A stretch of 64,000 bases of DNA. Origin: Variovorax sp. EL159 (GTDB lineage: Bacteria; Pseudomonadota; Gammaproteobacteria; Burkholderiales; Burkholderiaceae_C). Below, piece by piece: positions 43,528-52,727 of the stretch; within the stretch, counting starts at the first letter, position 1, and each line of letters opens with the position of its first letter. The DNA is taken from NCBI RefSeq assembly GCF_900100965.1, contig NZ_FMUJ01000005.1, positions 62,001 to 126,000 of the forward strand, given 5' to 3'. A program made the position numbers and the translations under genes. Below the pieces are notes generated by a model, which saw only the letters and a list, made by a program, of their open reading frames with translations, did no database searches and was not told the DNA's origin.

Positions 43528-44775
43528 ATGCACAACAGGCACCCCGGTTCGGCCCTTGGCGCGGCGATGCGTACGGTCCCGATCGCCGTCGTCATCGCAA
43601 TGGCGGCCCTCCCCGCAACAGCGCAAACGACGCCGTCTTTCAGGATTGGGATGGCGACCGATATGTCGTCGGCCTACAGCGACCTGTCGGGCAAGTACTC
43701 GGTCGCTGCAGCTCAAATGGCGATCGAGGACTTCGGCGGCAGCGTGCTGGGGCGCCCGATCGAATTGCTTACGGCAGATCACCAACTCAAGCCCACGATT
43801 GGGTCGGCGATCGTCACTGAATGGTTCGATCGCGACAACGTCTCGGCCGTCTTTGGGCTTGCAGGCTCGTCGGTCTCGATGGCAGCTCAGGCCATTGCGA
43901 AGGCTCGGCCCAAACGCACCATCGTCTACACCATTGCGCAGAGCTCCGATCTGATTGGCAAGGCCTGCATCCCCAATGGGGTTCACTGGGCACCGGACTT
44001 CTATTCGTTGGGGGTCTCGCCCACGCGCTATGTCAGCCAGAAGCTCGGTAAGGACTGGTATGTGATGGTCCAGGACACTGCGGCTGGTCCGCCGGCCCGG
44101 GCGGCCGCAATGGCAGGCATAAAGGCTGGAGGAGGGCGTGTACTCGGCGACGTTCGCGTGCCGGTCAATGCCGGTGATGTTTCATCCTTCGTGCTGCAGG
44201 CGCAGGGCGCACGCGCGAATAGCATCGCGCTCGGTTTCGGCGGGACCGACATGGTCAATGTCATCAAGGCGGCCCGGCAGTTCGGAATGACAAGGGAGGG
44301 TGTGACTTTCGTTGCCGGTGGTGGGCTGTTCACCACCGACATCGCTGCGATGGGGCCGCAATTGGCCGCCGGAGTGACATTTGCGACACCGTTCTACGCG
44401 GAGATGAACGACGAGGCGCGAGCCTGGTCGAAGCGCTTCTTTGCAAAGACGGGACGCTATCCGGCGTTCTCTCACGCTGACGAGTATCAGGCCGTCATGC
44501 ACTATCTGAAGGCGGTCCAGAAGGCGGGTACCGACGATGCGACGAGCGTCGTGCCGACCATGCGCGCTATGCCGGTCACCTCTTTTGCTGTGAAGGACGG
44601 CCGCATCCGCGAGGACAACCAGTTGGTTCGCACCATGTATCTCGGCAAGGTGAAGGCGGAGTCACAGTCGAAATCTCCGGCCGACTACCTTGATCTGTTA
44701 GCGACCATCGCGCCCGAAGAGGCTTTCTCGCCCATCGCACAAAGCGAATGCCCCATGGTGAAGAAGCAGCCATGA
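43528..44775 (+). CDS. ABC transporter substrate-binding protein (Liv/HAAT family)
   Basis: A 415-residue periplasmic receptor. The leader ends near ALPATA-Q; FRIGMATDMSSAYSDLSGKY starts the mature fold, with AQMAIEDFGGSVLGRPIEL following. The AYSDLSG form is typical of receptors from aromatic and terpenoid catabolic clusters. AAGGAGA precedes the ATG. It is the first gene of a seven-gene operon; its stop overlaps the LivG-type start (ATGA). Confidence 0.92.
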   Translation: MHNRHPGSALGAAMRTVPIAVVIAMAALPATAQTTPSFRIGMATDMSSAYSDLSGKYSVAAAQMAIEDFGGSVLGRPIELLTADHQLKPTIGSAIVTEWFDRDNVSAVFGLAGSSVSMAAQAIAKARPKRTIVYTIAQSSDLIGKACIPNGVHWAPDFYSLGVSPTRYVSQKLGKDWYVMVQDTAAGPPARAAAMAGIKAGGGRVLGDVRVPVNAGDVSSFVLQAQGARANSIALGFGGTDMVNVIKAARQFGMTREGVTFVAGGGLFTTDIAAMGPQLAAGVTFATPFYAEMNDEARAWSKRFFAKTGRYPAFSHADEYQAVMHYLKAVQKAGTDDATSVVPTMRAMPVTSFAVKDGRIREDNQLVRTMYLGKVKAESQSKSPADYLDLLATIAPEEAFSPIAQSECPMVKKQP

Positions 44776-45524
44776 ATCCCTACATCCTCGAGGCGCAGGG
44801 CTTGCGCAAAGACTTCGGAGGCTTCTGTGCAGTTTCGGGAGTCGACCTGCGCGTCCGGCGCGGCCATATTCATGCACTGATTGGCCCGAACGGTGCCGGC
44901 AAATCGACCACCTTCAATCTGCTGACCAAGTTTCTTCAGCCCAGTGGCGGATCGATCTCCTACAACGGGCGCGACATCACGCGCTTGCGGCCTGCCGCAG
45001 TGGCTCGCCTCGGCCTGGTGCGCTCATTCCAGATCTCCGCTGTTTTCCCGCACCTGAGCGTGCTCGACAACGTGCGAATCGCGCTTCAGCGCAAGCTCGG
45101 CACTGCCTTTCACTTCTGGCGCAACAACAGCGGTCTCGATGTGCTGAACGACCGGGCGGAAGAGTTGCTCGCGTCGGTGGGGCTCGGTGACTGCCTGGAT
45201 AGCGTCGCGGCCGATCTTTCCTATGGCAAGCGGCGTGCGCTTGAAATCGCCACCACCCTGTCGCTGGACCCCGAGATGCTGCTGCTTGATGAACCGATGG
45301 CGGGTCTCGGCCGTGAGGACATCGGCGTCGTCTCCGAATTGATCCGGCAAGTGGGAAAGCATCGCACGGTGTTGATGGTCGAGCACAATCTTTCAGTGGT
45401 CGCAGCCCTGTCGGACACGATCACAGTGATGGCGCGCGGCCAGGTACTTGCCGAGGGCCCCTACGCGGAGGTATCCAAGAATCCCGAGGTCCGCGCGGCC
45501 TATATGGGAGCAGCTCATGCCTGA
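44772..45524 (+). CDS. ABC transporter ATP-binding protein, LivG-type
   Basis: A 250-residue ATPase with Walker A GPNGAGKST, signature LSYGKRRALEIA and Walker B LLLDEPMAGLG. RSFQISAVFPHLSV is the Q-loop region. The ATG overlaps the receptor stop by four bases; an upstream in-frame start lies inside the receptor gene and is not supported. Confidence 0.93.
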   Translation: MNPYILEAQGLRKDFGGFCAVSGVDLRVRRGHIHALIGPNGAGKSTTFNLLTKFLQPSGGSISYNGRDITRLRPAAVARLGLVRSFQISAVFPHLSVLDNVRIALQRKLGTAFHFWRNNSGLDVLNDRAEELLASVGLGDCLDSVAADLSYGKRRALEIATTLSLDPEMLLLDEPMAGLGREDIGVVSELIRQVGKHRTVLMVEHNLSVVAALSDTITVMARGQVLAEGPYAEVSKNPEVRAAYMGAAHA

Positions 45525-46218
45525 ACTGCTGCGCGTCCGCAACCTGCGCGCGGGCTATGGCGAGTCGCAGGTGTTGCACGGCATGGATTTCGACGTGCGA
45601 CAGGGTGAAGTGGTCACGCTGCTCGGACGCAACGGGGCCGGCAAATCGACCGCCCTGAAGGCGATCATGGGCATGCTCGATCGCCGCAGCGGCGAGGTGC
45701 TGCTCGGTGGGACGAACTGCATCGACCTTCCCTCTGACCGCATCGCACGCTTGGGCATCGCGTTCTGTCCGGAGGAGCGCGGTATCTATGCCAGCCTCAG
45801 CGTCGAGGAAAACCTGATGCTGCCACCCGTCATCGCGAAAGGTGGCATGAGCGTGGAGGAAATCTACGCGTTGTTTCCCAACCTCTGGGAGCGCAGGCGT
45901 AGCTTGGGAACCCGGATGTCGGGAGGCGAGCAGCAAATGCTTGCGATCGGCCGCATTCTGCGCACCGGCGCAAAGCTGCTCCTGCTCGACGAGCCAACTG
46001 AAGGCCTGGCACCCGTCATCGTCCAGCAGATCGAGAAAGCGATCCGCACCCTGAAGACTCGCGGCTTCACCATCCTGCTGGTCGAGCAGAACTCGCAGTT
46101 CGCCGCCAGCGTCGCCGAGCGGCACTACATCGTCGAGCACGGTCGGGTGGTCGACGCCTTCACCAGCGCTGAGTTCAACGAAAGCAGCGAGCGCGTCAAC
46201 ACCTACCTCGCCGTGTGA
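45517..46218 (+). CDS. ABC transporter ATP-binding protein, LivF-type
   Basis: A 233-residue ATPase with Walker A GRNGAGKST, the LivF-specific FCPEERGIYASLSVEENL (quoted in part: PEERGIYASL), signature RMSGGEQQMLAIG and Walker B LLLLDEPTEGLAP. It overlaps the LivG-type gene by eight bases and precedes the permease start by eight bases. Confidence 0.93.
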   Translation: MPELLRVRNLRAGYGESQVLHGMDFDVRQGEVVTLLGRNGAGKSTALKAIMGMLDRRSGEVLLGGTNCIDLPSDRIARLGIAFCPEERGIYASLSVEENLMLPPVIAKGGMSVEEIYALFPNLWERRRSLGTRMSGGEQQMLAIGRILRTGAKLLLLDEPTEGLAPVIVQQIEKAIRTLKTRGFTILLVEQNSQFAASVAERHYIVEHGRVVDAFTSAEFNESSERVNTYLAV

Positions 46219-46226
46219 GGATTCCC

Positions 46227-48161
46227 ATGTCAGAACTCTTCTCTTTCCTGCCGCCTGCCCCTGCATTGTTTGGCCAGCTACTGGTCGGCTTGATCAATGG
46301 CAGTTTCTACGCGATGCTGAGCTTGGGCCTCGCCGTCATCTTCGGCCTCCTGAACATTGTCAACTTCACCCACGGAGCGCAATACATGCTGGGTGCGTTG
46401 TGCGCCTATGTGCTGTTGAATGCACTGGGAGTTGGCTACTGGGCGGCGCTGATCCTCGCGCCGCTAATCGTTGGTGCGCTCGGCATTGTGCTGGAGCGAC
46501 TGTTCTTGCAGCACCTATACCGGCTGAACCACCTGTACGGCATGCTACTGACCTTCGGCGTGGCGCTCATTCTCGAGGGACTGGTGCGCCATCAGTTCGG
46601 CTCCACGGGCGTGCCGTACCCGATTCCTGAACTGCTGAATGGCGCTTGGGACATCGGCTTCATGGTGCTGCCAATTTATCGCGTCTGGGTAATTGCACTG
46701 TCGCTCGTGATCTGCTTGGCGACCTGGTATCTCATTGAACGCACACGCCTGGGTGCCCATCTGCGCGCCTCGACCGAGAACCCGAAGCTCACGCGCGCGT
46801 TCGGCATCAATGTGCCGCGCCTGGTGACGCTGACTTACGGTTGCGGTGTGGGTCTTGCGGCGCTCGCCGGCGTGATGGCCGCTCCGATCTACCAAGTCAA
46901 TGCGCAGATGGGGGCTGACGCAATCATCATCGTCTTCGCCGTGGTCGTCATTGGCGGGATGGGCTCGATCATGGGTGCGATCGTCTCCGGATTCGGTCTG
47001 GGTCTCGTTGAGGGACTGACCAAGGTTTTCTATCCGCAGGCTTCGACCACTATCGTCTTCATCGTGATGGTGCTGGTTCTCCTGGTGCGTCCGGCGGGCC
47101 TTTTCGGTAACGCGTTGTTGGCTGGAGCAGCCCACGGTGCGTCCAGCGACACGGCGACCTGTGCGCCACCACCAGTGTTGTCAAGGACTCTGTTGGTGGT
47201 GGTGCTTCTGCTGGGGTTGGTCGCGCCGCAGATCGTCTATCAGGTGTTCCTGATGAAGGTGCTGTGCTTCGCGCTTTTTGCCAGTGCATTCAACCTGCTG
47301 CTGGGGTACGGCGGTCTGCTGTCCTTCGGTCATGCGGCGTTCTACGGAGGCGCCAGCTACATCACCGCACACTGCGTGAAGGAACTCGGGATGGATCCGG
47401 CACTTGCTATTCTGGCTGGCACCGCGGCATCGGCGCTGCTCGGGCTCGCCTTCGGTGTGGTCGGCATCAGGCGGCAGGGCATCTACTTTTCGATGATCAC
47501 ACTGGCTTTGGCGCAGATGATTTACTTCATCGCTCTCCAGGCGCCGTTCACGCATGCCGACGAGGGCATCCAGGGGGTGCCGCGTGGAAAGCTCTTCGGC
47601 ATCCTCGATCTGAGTAACACCAACACGATGTACTACTTCGTGTTCGTGGTCTGTTCGCTTGGCCTCTGGCTCATCTATCGGACAATCAACTCGCCCTTCG
47701 GCAACGTACTGAAGAGCATCAGGGAGAACGAAGCCCGGGCGGTTTCGCTCGGCTATGACACCGACCTCTTCAAGCTGCAGGCTTTTGTACTCTCGGCCGC
47801 ACTCGCGGGCCTCGCGGGAGCTCTTGACGCGCTGGTCTTCCAACTGGCTTCGTTGACCAACGTGCACTGGAGTATGTCGGGCCACGCCATGCTGATGACT
47901 GTCCTCGGTGGCGTGGGCACCTTCGCTGGGCCGATTGTTGGTGCAGTGATCGTGGCCGCGATGGAAAACTACCTGGCCCAGCTCGGCGCATGGGTGACGG
48001 TGATTCACGGCGCAATCTTCGTCTTGTGTGTGATGGCTTTCCGCCGAGGAATCGTAGGTGAAGCGGCAAGATTTCTCCGGCTTCGATCGAAGGCGCGGGC
48101 TGTGGTGTCAGCGACCGCACCAGCACCGACCCGCCGGTTGAAAGCGGAGCCTCTTCAATGA
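46227..48161 (+). CDS. Fused LivH-LivM permease of a branched-chain-type ABC transporter
   Basis: A 644-residue polytopic protein joining two permeases. Residues about 1-300 are LivH-like (GSFYAMLSLGLAVIFGLLNI, NFTHGAQYMLGA, GGMGSIMGAIVSGFGLG); a linker around 305-320 is followed by a LivM-like half (LLLGYGGLLSFGHAAFYGGA, GGVGTFAGPIVGAVIV). The start at 46227 follows GAGG. One polypeptide thus supplies both membrane halves, unlike the transporter at 28.5-33.0 kb, which has separate genes. Its stop overlaps the first SDR start by four bases, tying transport to metabolism. Confidence 0.93.
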   Translation: MSELFSFLPPAPALFGQLLVGLINGSFYAMLSLGLAVIFGLLNIVNFTHGAQYMLGALCAYVLLNALGVGYWAALILAPLIVGALGIVLERLFLQHLYRLNHLYGMLLTFGVALILEGLVRHQFGSTGVPYPIPELLNGAWDIGFMVLPIYRVWVIALSLVICLATWYLIERTRLGAHLRASTENPKLTRAFGINVPRLVTLTYGCGVGLAALAGVMAAPIYQVNAQMGADAIIIVFAVVVIGGMGSIMGAIVSGFGLGLVEGLTKVFYPQASTTIVFIVMVLVLLVRPAGLFGNALLAGAAHGASSDTATCAPPPVLSRTLLVVVLLLGLVAPQIVYQVFLMKVLCFALFASAFNLLLGYGGLLSFGHAAFYGGASYITAHCVKELGMDPALAILAGTAASALLGLAFGVVGIRRQGIYFSMITLALAQMIYFIALQAPFTHADEGIQGVPRGKLFGILDLSNTNTMYYFVFVVCSLGLWLIYRTINSPFGNVLKSIRENEARAVSLGYDTDLFKLQAFVLSAALAGLAGALDALVFQLASLTNVHWSMSGHAMLMTVLGGVGTFAGPIVGAVIVAAMENYLAQLGAWVTVIHGAIFVLCVMAFRRGIVGEAARFLRLRSKARAVVSATAPAPTRRLKAEPLQ

Positions 48162-49006
48162 CGAGTGCAAACGCTGCATTGCACCGCAGGGTCGTGATAA
48201 CAGGCGCGGCTGGCGGGTTGGGGCGAGCAATGGCTCTTGGGCTGCTAGATGCCGGCTACAGCGTGATGCTCGTCGATCAGGATGCCACGCGGATCGGTGA
48301 GACGCTGGCGCTGGCCGACGCGCGCAGAGTCGGTGAGCGGGCCTTCAGATTCGATGCCGACCTGACTGCAACCGATGCAAGCGTGTCGATCATGGATGCT
48401 GCCCAGGTGCTACTCGGCGGAATCGACATCCTGGTCAACAACGCCGGCCTCGGCCCAGGCCTGATCAGCAAGAATTATTTCTCCGATCCTCCCGCCTTCG
48501 ATTCGTTGTCGGATACGTTGGTGCGGCAGTTCTTCGAGGTCAACGGCATCGCTCCGATGCTGCTGGCGATGCATGCGGCGCGGCGTATGCGGCTGCAGCG
48601 GTGGGGCCGCATCGTCAACGTAACGACCAGCCACGACTCGATGATGCGGCGCGGCTTTGCGCCCTATGGAGGCACCAAGGCCTCACTCGAATCGCACAGC
48701 GCGATCATGGCGCGCGACCTGGAGGGCAGCGGTATCACGGTCAACGTGCTGGTGCCAGGTGGTGCCGCCGACACGGCCATGATCCCGCAGGAATCTGGCT
48801 TCGAACGAGCTCAGTTGATCCGTCCCGAATCGATGGTTGCACCGCTACTGTGGCTGCTGGCCGACGTTCCGGATGCACCGCACGAGCGCCGCGTACTTGC
48901 GGCTGGGTGGACGCCGGAGGCGTCTACGAATGGACACCCTTCCGTGGCACCGATCGGCTGGCCGGGCACCGGCAGCCCGGCGATCCTGCCATCCAACTCT
49001 CATTAA
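48158..49006 (+). CDS. SDR family oxidoreductase
   Basis: A 282-residue SDR. GAAGGLGRAMALGLL, DILVNNAGLGPG and catalytic FAPYGGTKASLESHS (YxxxK) are intact. The last 30 residues, rich in Pro, Gly and Ser, extend past the usual fold and include GWTPEASTNGHP. It overlaps the permease gene and is followed 14 bases later by a second SDR. Confidence 0.9.
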   Translation: MTSANAALHRRVVITGAAGGLGRAMALGLLDAGYSVMLVDQDATRIGETLALADARRVGERAFRFDADLTATDASVSIMDAAQVLLGGIDILVNNAGLGPGLISKNYFSDPPAFDSLSDTLVRQFFEVNGIAPMLLAMHAARRMRLQRWGRIVNVTTSHDSMMRRGFAPYGGTKASLESHSAIMARDLEGSGITVNVLVPGGAADTAMIPQESGFERAQLIRPESMVAPLLWLLADVPDAPHERRVLAAGWTPEASTNGHPSVAPIGWPGTGSPAILPSNSH

Positions 49007-49020
49007 TCCCAGGAGCTTGA

Positions 49021-49827
49021 ATGAATTTTTCCTTCGAAGGCAAGGTGGCCGTTGTTACCGGCGGCGCGAACGGCCAAGGACGCGCCGAGGCGACCTTGTT
49101 CGCCCAACACGGCGCAGCCGTCGCGATCTGCGACGTCGCGCATGAGGAGGGCGAGGCACTTGCTACGGAACTGCGCTCTCGCGGTCTGCAAGCGCGCTAT
49201 TTCCCGCTTGATGTGGGCGTCGCAGCTGATTGGGACCGGGTGATCACAGCTGTCTCCGATTGGCAGTCGCGCATCGATATTCTTGTCAACAACGCCGGCA
49301 TTCTGAAGCGCAAGACCATCGCGGACTATCTTGAGGCGGAATGGCGGCATGTCATCGACATCAATCTGACGGGTAGCTTTTTGGGTATTCAGAAGGTGGC
49401 CCCATTCATGCGGGAGCAGCGCAGCGGGTCGATTGTCAATATCGGATCGAACGCGGCTTTTTCAGGCCATCCCGATCCGGCATATACCGCGAGCAAATGG
49501 GCTGTTCGAGGCCTGACCAAGTCGGCTGCGCTGGAGCTTTCGACATTCGGTGTTCGAGTCAACTGCGTCTGCCCCGGCCTGGTTGTCACTGACATCAATC
49601 GCAATGCTGCGCACTTGTGCACGATGATCGGCATGACGCCGATGGGGCGCGCAGCCGAGGTGGAAGACATCGCGGCCATGGTCGCCTTTCTCTCCAGCGA
49701 TGGTGCACGCATGATCACGGGCGAAGAGGTCGTGATCGATGGCGGCTTCACGGCTGGCGCTGCCTACTGGAAGGTCGCGATGGAGGCCGGCTACTACGGC
49801 GCGCGCAATGTGGGAGCATCGGCATGA
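49021..49827 (+). CDS. SDR family oxidoreductase (glucose/3-oxoacyl-ACP-reductase type)
   Basis: A 268-residue classical SDR with TGGANGQGRAEATLF, DILVNNAGILKRK, catalytic DPAYTASKWAVRGLTKSAAL (quoted in part: YTASKWAVRGL), and GEEVVIDGGFTAGAAYW at the end. AGGAG precedes the ATG. Its stop overlaps the third SDR start by four bases. The GGANGQGR form resembles cyclic-alcohol dehydrogenases. Confidence 0.92.
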   Translation: MNFSFEGKVAVVTGGANGQGRAEATLFAQHGAAVAICDVAHEEGEALATELRSRGLQARYFPLDVGVAADWDRVITAVSDWQSRIDILVNNAGILKRKTIADYLEAEWRHVIDINLTGSFLGIQKVAPFMREQRSGSIVNIGSNAAFSGHPDPAYTASKWAVRGLTKSAALELSTFGVRVNCVCPGLVVTDINRNAAHLCTMIGMTPMGRAAEVEDIAAMVAFLSSDGARMITGEEVVIDGGFTAGAAYWKVAMEAGYYGARNVGASA

Positions 49828-50603
49828 GTGGCAACAGCTTTGAAGGCAAGACGCTGCTCTTGGTTGGCGCAGGCGCGCACGACGGAATCGGGTACGCCAC
49901 GGCAAAAATGTTGGCCGAGCGTGGTGCAGACGTCGCACTCGCCGATCTGGATGTCGCGGCGGTAAATGGGTTGTCTGGCGAGCTGCCACGCGCGGCGCGG
50001 CATTCGGCCCACGCCGTTGACATCGGTAGCGAGCAATCGGTGAAAGCGATGATGGAGGCCGTAATGGCGCGACATGGCCGGATCGATGGTGTCGCCATCT
50101 GCGCGGGAATTTACGCGCGCGATTCTTTTCTCGAGACTTCACTCGCAACCTGGAACCGTGTGTTTACCGTCAACGCGACGGGCACGTTCCTGATCGCGCA
50201 GGCAGTGGCCCGTCAACTCGTGGCGCAGGGCGGCGGTGGACGGATCGTTGCAGTTGCTTCGATTGGCGGGCGCGCGCCGCAGCTTACGGCTGCGGCCTAC
50301 GGAGCTTCGAAGGCTGCAGTGATTCAGCTCGGGCGCTACATGGCGCTGGAACTGGCACAGCACAACATCACCGTCAACGTACTGTGTCCAGGCTCGACTG
50401 CCACGGCCATGATGGGCGTTGACCCGGTTCGCCACGCCGCGGCCGTGAGAGGAAACCTCGACCAATGGAGGCTCGGCATTCCGCTTGGCCATATGGCCGA
50501 GGCTCGCGACCAAGCGGCCGCAATTGCCTTCCTGCTCAGCGACGATGCGCGTCACATCACCGGACAGACAATGACGGTGGATGGTGGGCAGACATTTCTT
50601 TGA
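49824..50603 (+). CDS. SDR family oxidoreductase
   Basis: A 259-residue SDR with VGAGAHDGIGYATAKML, AICAGIYARDSF, catalytic AAYGASKAAVIQLGRYMALE (quoted in part: YGASKAAVIQLG), and ITGQTMTVDGGQTFL as the typical end. It is the last gene of the operon that starts at 43528. Three SDRs with one importer suggest successive alcohol/ketone steps on a cyclic or polyhydroxylated substrate. Confidence 0.92.
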   Translation: MSGNSFEGKTLLLVGAGAHDGIGYATAKMLAERGADVALADLDVAAVNGLSGELPRAARHSAHAVDIGSEQSVKAMMEAVMARHGRIDGVAICAGIYARDSFLETSLATWNRVFTVNATGTFLIAQAVARQLVAQGGGGRIVAVASIGGRAPQLTAAAYGASKAAVIQLGRYMALELAQHNITVNVLCPGSTATAMMGVDPVRHAAAVRGNLDQWRLGIPLGHMAEARDQAAAIAFLLSDDARHITGQTMTVDGGQTFL

Positions 50604-51052
50604 GCGAGACCGCTGCCTTTCGGCGCGTCGATACACCAACGAGCGCATCATTTCGTCGACAGTCTAGGAGAAGTTCGAGGTAATTTTTGTTGCCGTCTCG
50701 AACGTCGAAGCTCCTTGATCGGCTTGATCAGAAGGATGTCAATTTCGATGCAGAGGTTGGAGACGATGAGGGCGGCGACCCGGTCTACGGGATCGCTAAC
50801 GAGGTCGTCCGCTCCCCGGCCAGGGCACCACGAACATCGCCGGGCGCGACATCAAGGTCGGCGTCACCCCCGATCTACTGGAGAAGTATTCGACATAAGA
50901 GGTGTGGACGAGGTCTCGATCATCTTCGAAGCTTTGAGGTAGTGGCGGCAAGCGTTTGAGCTCGAAGCTCGCGAGGTTGCTCGTCACGATTGCAGAATTC
51001 TTCAGCCCTATATAACTAGACCGGATAGACAGTAGAAAGTCCATCCGCATCC
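50604..51052. other. Gene-free junction between catabolic genes and the mobile-element-like region
   Basis: No intact gene is seen. One frame (about 50804-50899) gives a short peptide ending TPDLLEKYST that looks like the tail of a protein and has no start, so it may be debris; I cannot name it. The stretch separates the ordinary catabolic operon from short genes typical of integrative elements. No integrase, tRNA or clear direct repeat is visible here. Confidence 0.5.
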
Positions 51053-51092
51053 CACAAAGCCCAGCCCGGCCTCCGCCGCGCTGGGCTTTGTG
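51053..51092 (+). terminator. Strong hairpin (CACAAAGCCCAGC / GCTGGGCTTTGTG)
   Basis: A perfect 13-base inverted repeat (51053-51065 with 51080-51092) around a 14-base loop, without a long T tract. It lies 64 bases before the first gene of the element-like region. It may be a terminator or a leader structure. Confidence 0.6.
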
Positions 51093-51156
51093 CCGTCTGG
51101 GTCTGCCAGGCGCGCCTTCTCCCTTCTTCAGAGGACCACTCCAACCCCCGCACCTC

Positions 51157-51570
51157 ATGGACCATGACTTCACCTCCACCACGCTTGACGACGAACCCTT
51201 CCAGCCGCATGAGACCTTCACATCCGCACCGAACGTTGCCTGCCCTTCCTGCCAGTCACAACGCGTTGTTCCGCGCGACACCGGCAAGAAGGCCGGCGCG
51301 ACCATCGGCACCGTCGCTGGCGCGGCCGGTGGCATCTCCGGTGCGCTGTCCGGTGTCATCACAGGCGCCGAGATCGGCATGGCCATGGCGGCCACCGCGA
51401 CAGCCACGACACCGTTCGGCATCGTCGCCGGCGCCATCCTCGGTGGCCTGAGCGGCGCGATCGCTGGCTGCACCGTCGGTGCAGCGTTGGGCGAAGCCAT
51501 TGACGACGCAATCCTGCGCAACCGCCGCTGCCTTGCTTGCGGCCAGACCTTCTCGGCCTCGCGCCGCTGA
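51157..51570 (+). CDS. Glycine-zipper protein with paired CxxC motifs
   Basis: A 137-residue protein of unknown function. An N-terminal CPSCQS motif and a C-terminal CLACGQTFS motif could together bind one zinc ion. Between them lies a long Gly/Ala-rich hydrophobic stretch (about residues 45-115, GTVAGAAGGISGALSGV and similar) with glycine-zipper spacing, which suggests membrane insertion. I chose the ATG at 51157 over the longer frame from 51088 because that extension looks non-coding. It precedes the DUF932 gene. Confidence 0.75.
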   Translation: MDHDFTSTTLDDEPFQPHETFTSAPNVACPSCQSQRVVPRDTGKKAGATIGTVAGAAGGISGALSGVITGAEIGMAMAATATATTPFGIVAGAILGGLSGAIAGCTVGAALGEAIDDAILRNRRCLACGQTFSASRR

Positions 51571-51606
51571 CCATTCCCCCTCATCTCCACTTAAGGACAT
51601 CCTCCC

Positions 51607-52596
51607 ATGGCACATCAAATCGAACAGATGGCATACATCGGCGACACCCCCTGGCATCGCTTGGGCCACCGCCTCCCACCCAAGCAGCCCCTCGAAGTCT
51701 GGGCCCAACAAGCCGGCATGGACTGGACCATTCGCGAAACACCCGTGCGCTACATGAGCGAGCGCGCAGCCGATGCCCTCCAAACTCTCCAGTCCTTCGC
51801 AGAGCAGAAAGTGCTCTACCGCAGCGACACTCACGCGCCACTGTCGGTCGTCAGCAGCCGCTACCAGGTCGTGCAGCCGCGCGCCGTGCTCGAGTTCTAC
51901 CGCGACTTGACCGAGATCGGTGGCTACGAGATGGAGACAGCCGGTGTTCTCAAGGGCGGGCGCAAGGTCTGGGCGCTCGCACGTACCGGCAAGCAGGCCG
52001 TGCTCAAGGGCCGTGACACCGTCAACGGCTACCTGCTGTTGGCAACCTCCTGCGACGGCACGCTGGCCACCAGCGTCACTCCCACCACTGTGCGTGTCGT
52101 GTGCAACAACACTTTGGCCATCGCATTGGACAGCACCAGCAACGTCATCCGCGTGCCTCACAACACCAGCTTCGATGCCGATGCGGTCAAGCGCCAACTC
52201 GGCATTGCCATCGGGCAGTGGGACGACTTCATGTACCGCATGAAGTCCCTGTCCGAGCGCAAGGTCAAGGGCAGCGAGGCCTTGCGATACATCGAGCGCG
52301 TGCTCTACGGGCCGGGTGATCTAGGCGGCGCCTCCGCCCCCGAGGCGAAGACAGACCCCATGCCACGGGCCTGGGCGGCCAAGAAGGTGCTGGAGCTGTA
52401 CGAGGGCAAGGGCCGTGGCGCCGAGCTCACCGCTGCCCGAGGCACAACCTGGGGCCTGCTGAGCGCGATGACCGAATTCGTCGACCACGAGCGGCGTGCC
52501 CGCAGTCGCGAGTACCGGCTCGACAGCGCCTGGTTCGGCCAGGGTGCGGCGATCAAGCAGCGTGCCCTGCACCATGCGCTCGAGCTCACTGCTTGA
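51607..52596 (+). CDS. DUF932 domain-containing (phage/plasmid-like) protein
   Basis: A 329-residue protein of the DUF932 family found on phages, plasmids and ICEs. The N-terminus has AYIGDTPWHRLGHRL and the core includes VSSRYQVVQPRAVLEFYRDL, TSVTPTTVRVVCNNTLAIAL and a Lys-rich C-terminal third. AAGGACA lies upstream of the ATG. Biochemical function is not established for the family. It is commonly next to a YqaJ-like gene, as here. Confidence 0.9.
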   Translation: MAHQIEQMAYIGDTPWHRLGHRLPPKQPLEVWAQQAGMDWTIRETPVRYMSERAADALQTLQSFAEQKVLYRSDTHAPLSVVSSRYQVVQPRAVLEFYRDLTEIGGYEMETAGVLKGGRKVWALARTGKQAVLKGRDTVNGYLLLATSCDGTLATSVTPTTVRVVCNNTLAIALDSTSNVIRVPHNTSFDADAVKRQLGIAIGQWDDFMYRMKSLSERKVKGSEALRYIERVLYGPGDLGGASAPEAKTDPMPRAWAAKKVLELYEGKGRGAELTAARGTTWGLLSAMTEFVDHERRARSREYRLDSAWFGQGAAIKQRALHHALELTA

Positions 52597-52657
52597 GCGC
52601 GATCAGCAGTTCACCCACATCCATCCACCTCCAACCTCCACGCGCCGCCCCTCACCC

Positions 52658-52692
52658 GAAGCCCCGTCTCTCCATCAGGAGGGCGGGGCTTC
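52658..52692 (+). terminator. Hairpin between the DUF932 and YqaJ-like genes
   Basis: GAAGCCCCG (52658-52666) pairs perfectly with CGGGGCTTC (52684-52692). Only a weak T-rich stretch follows. The hairpin is 35 bases before the YqaJ-like start, so it may end the DUF932 transcript or form part of the next leader. Confidence 0.55.
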
Positions 52693-52727
52693 TGGCTTTG
52701 GGGCATGCCCTCTTCAAGGAACAAATC

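Noticed and set aside
47181-48008. A 275-codon minus-strand frame inside the permease gene
   Set aside because: It is His/Glu/Gln-rich low-complexity translation, antisense to well-conserved membrane segments.
50687-50959. Two overlapping frames of 75-90 codons after the third SDR
   Set aside because: Neither has a start signal or domain; the only protein-like piece is in the third frame and lacks a beginning.
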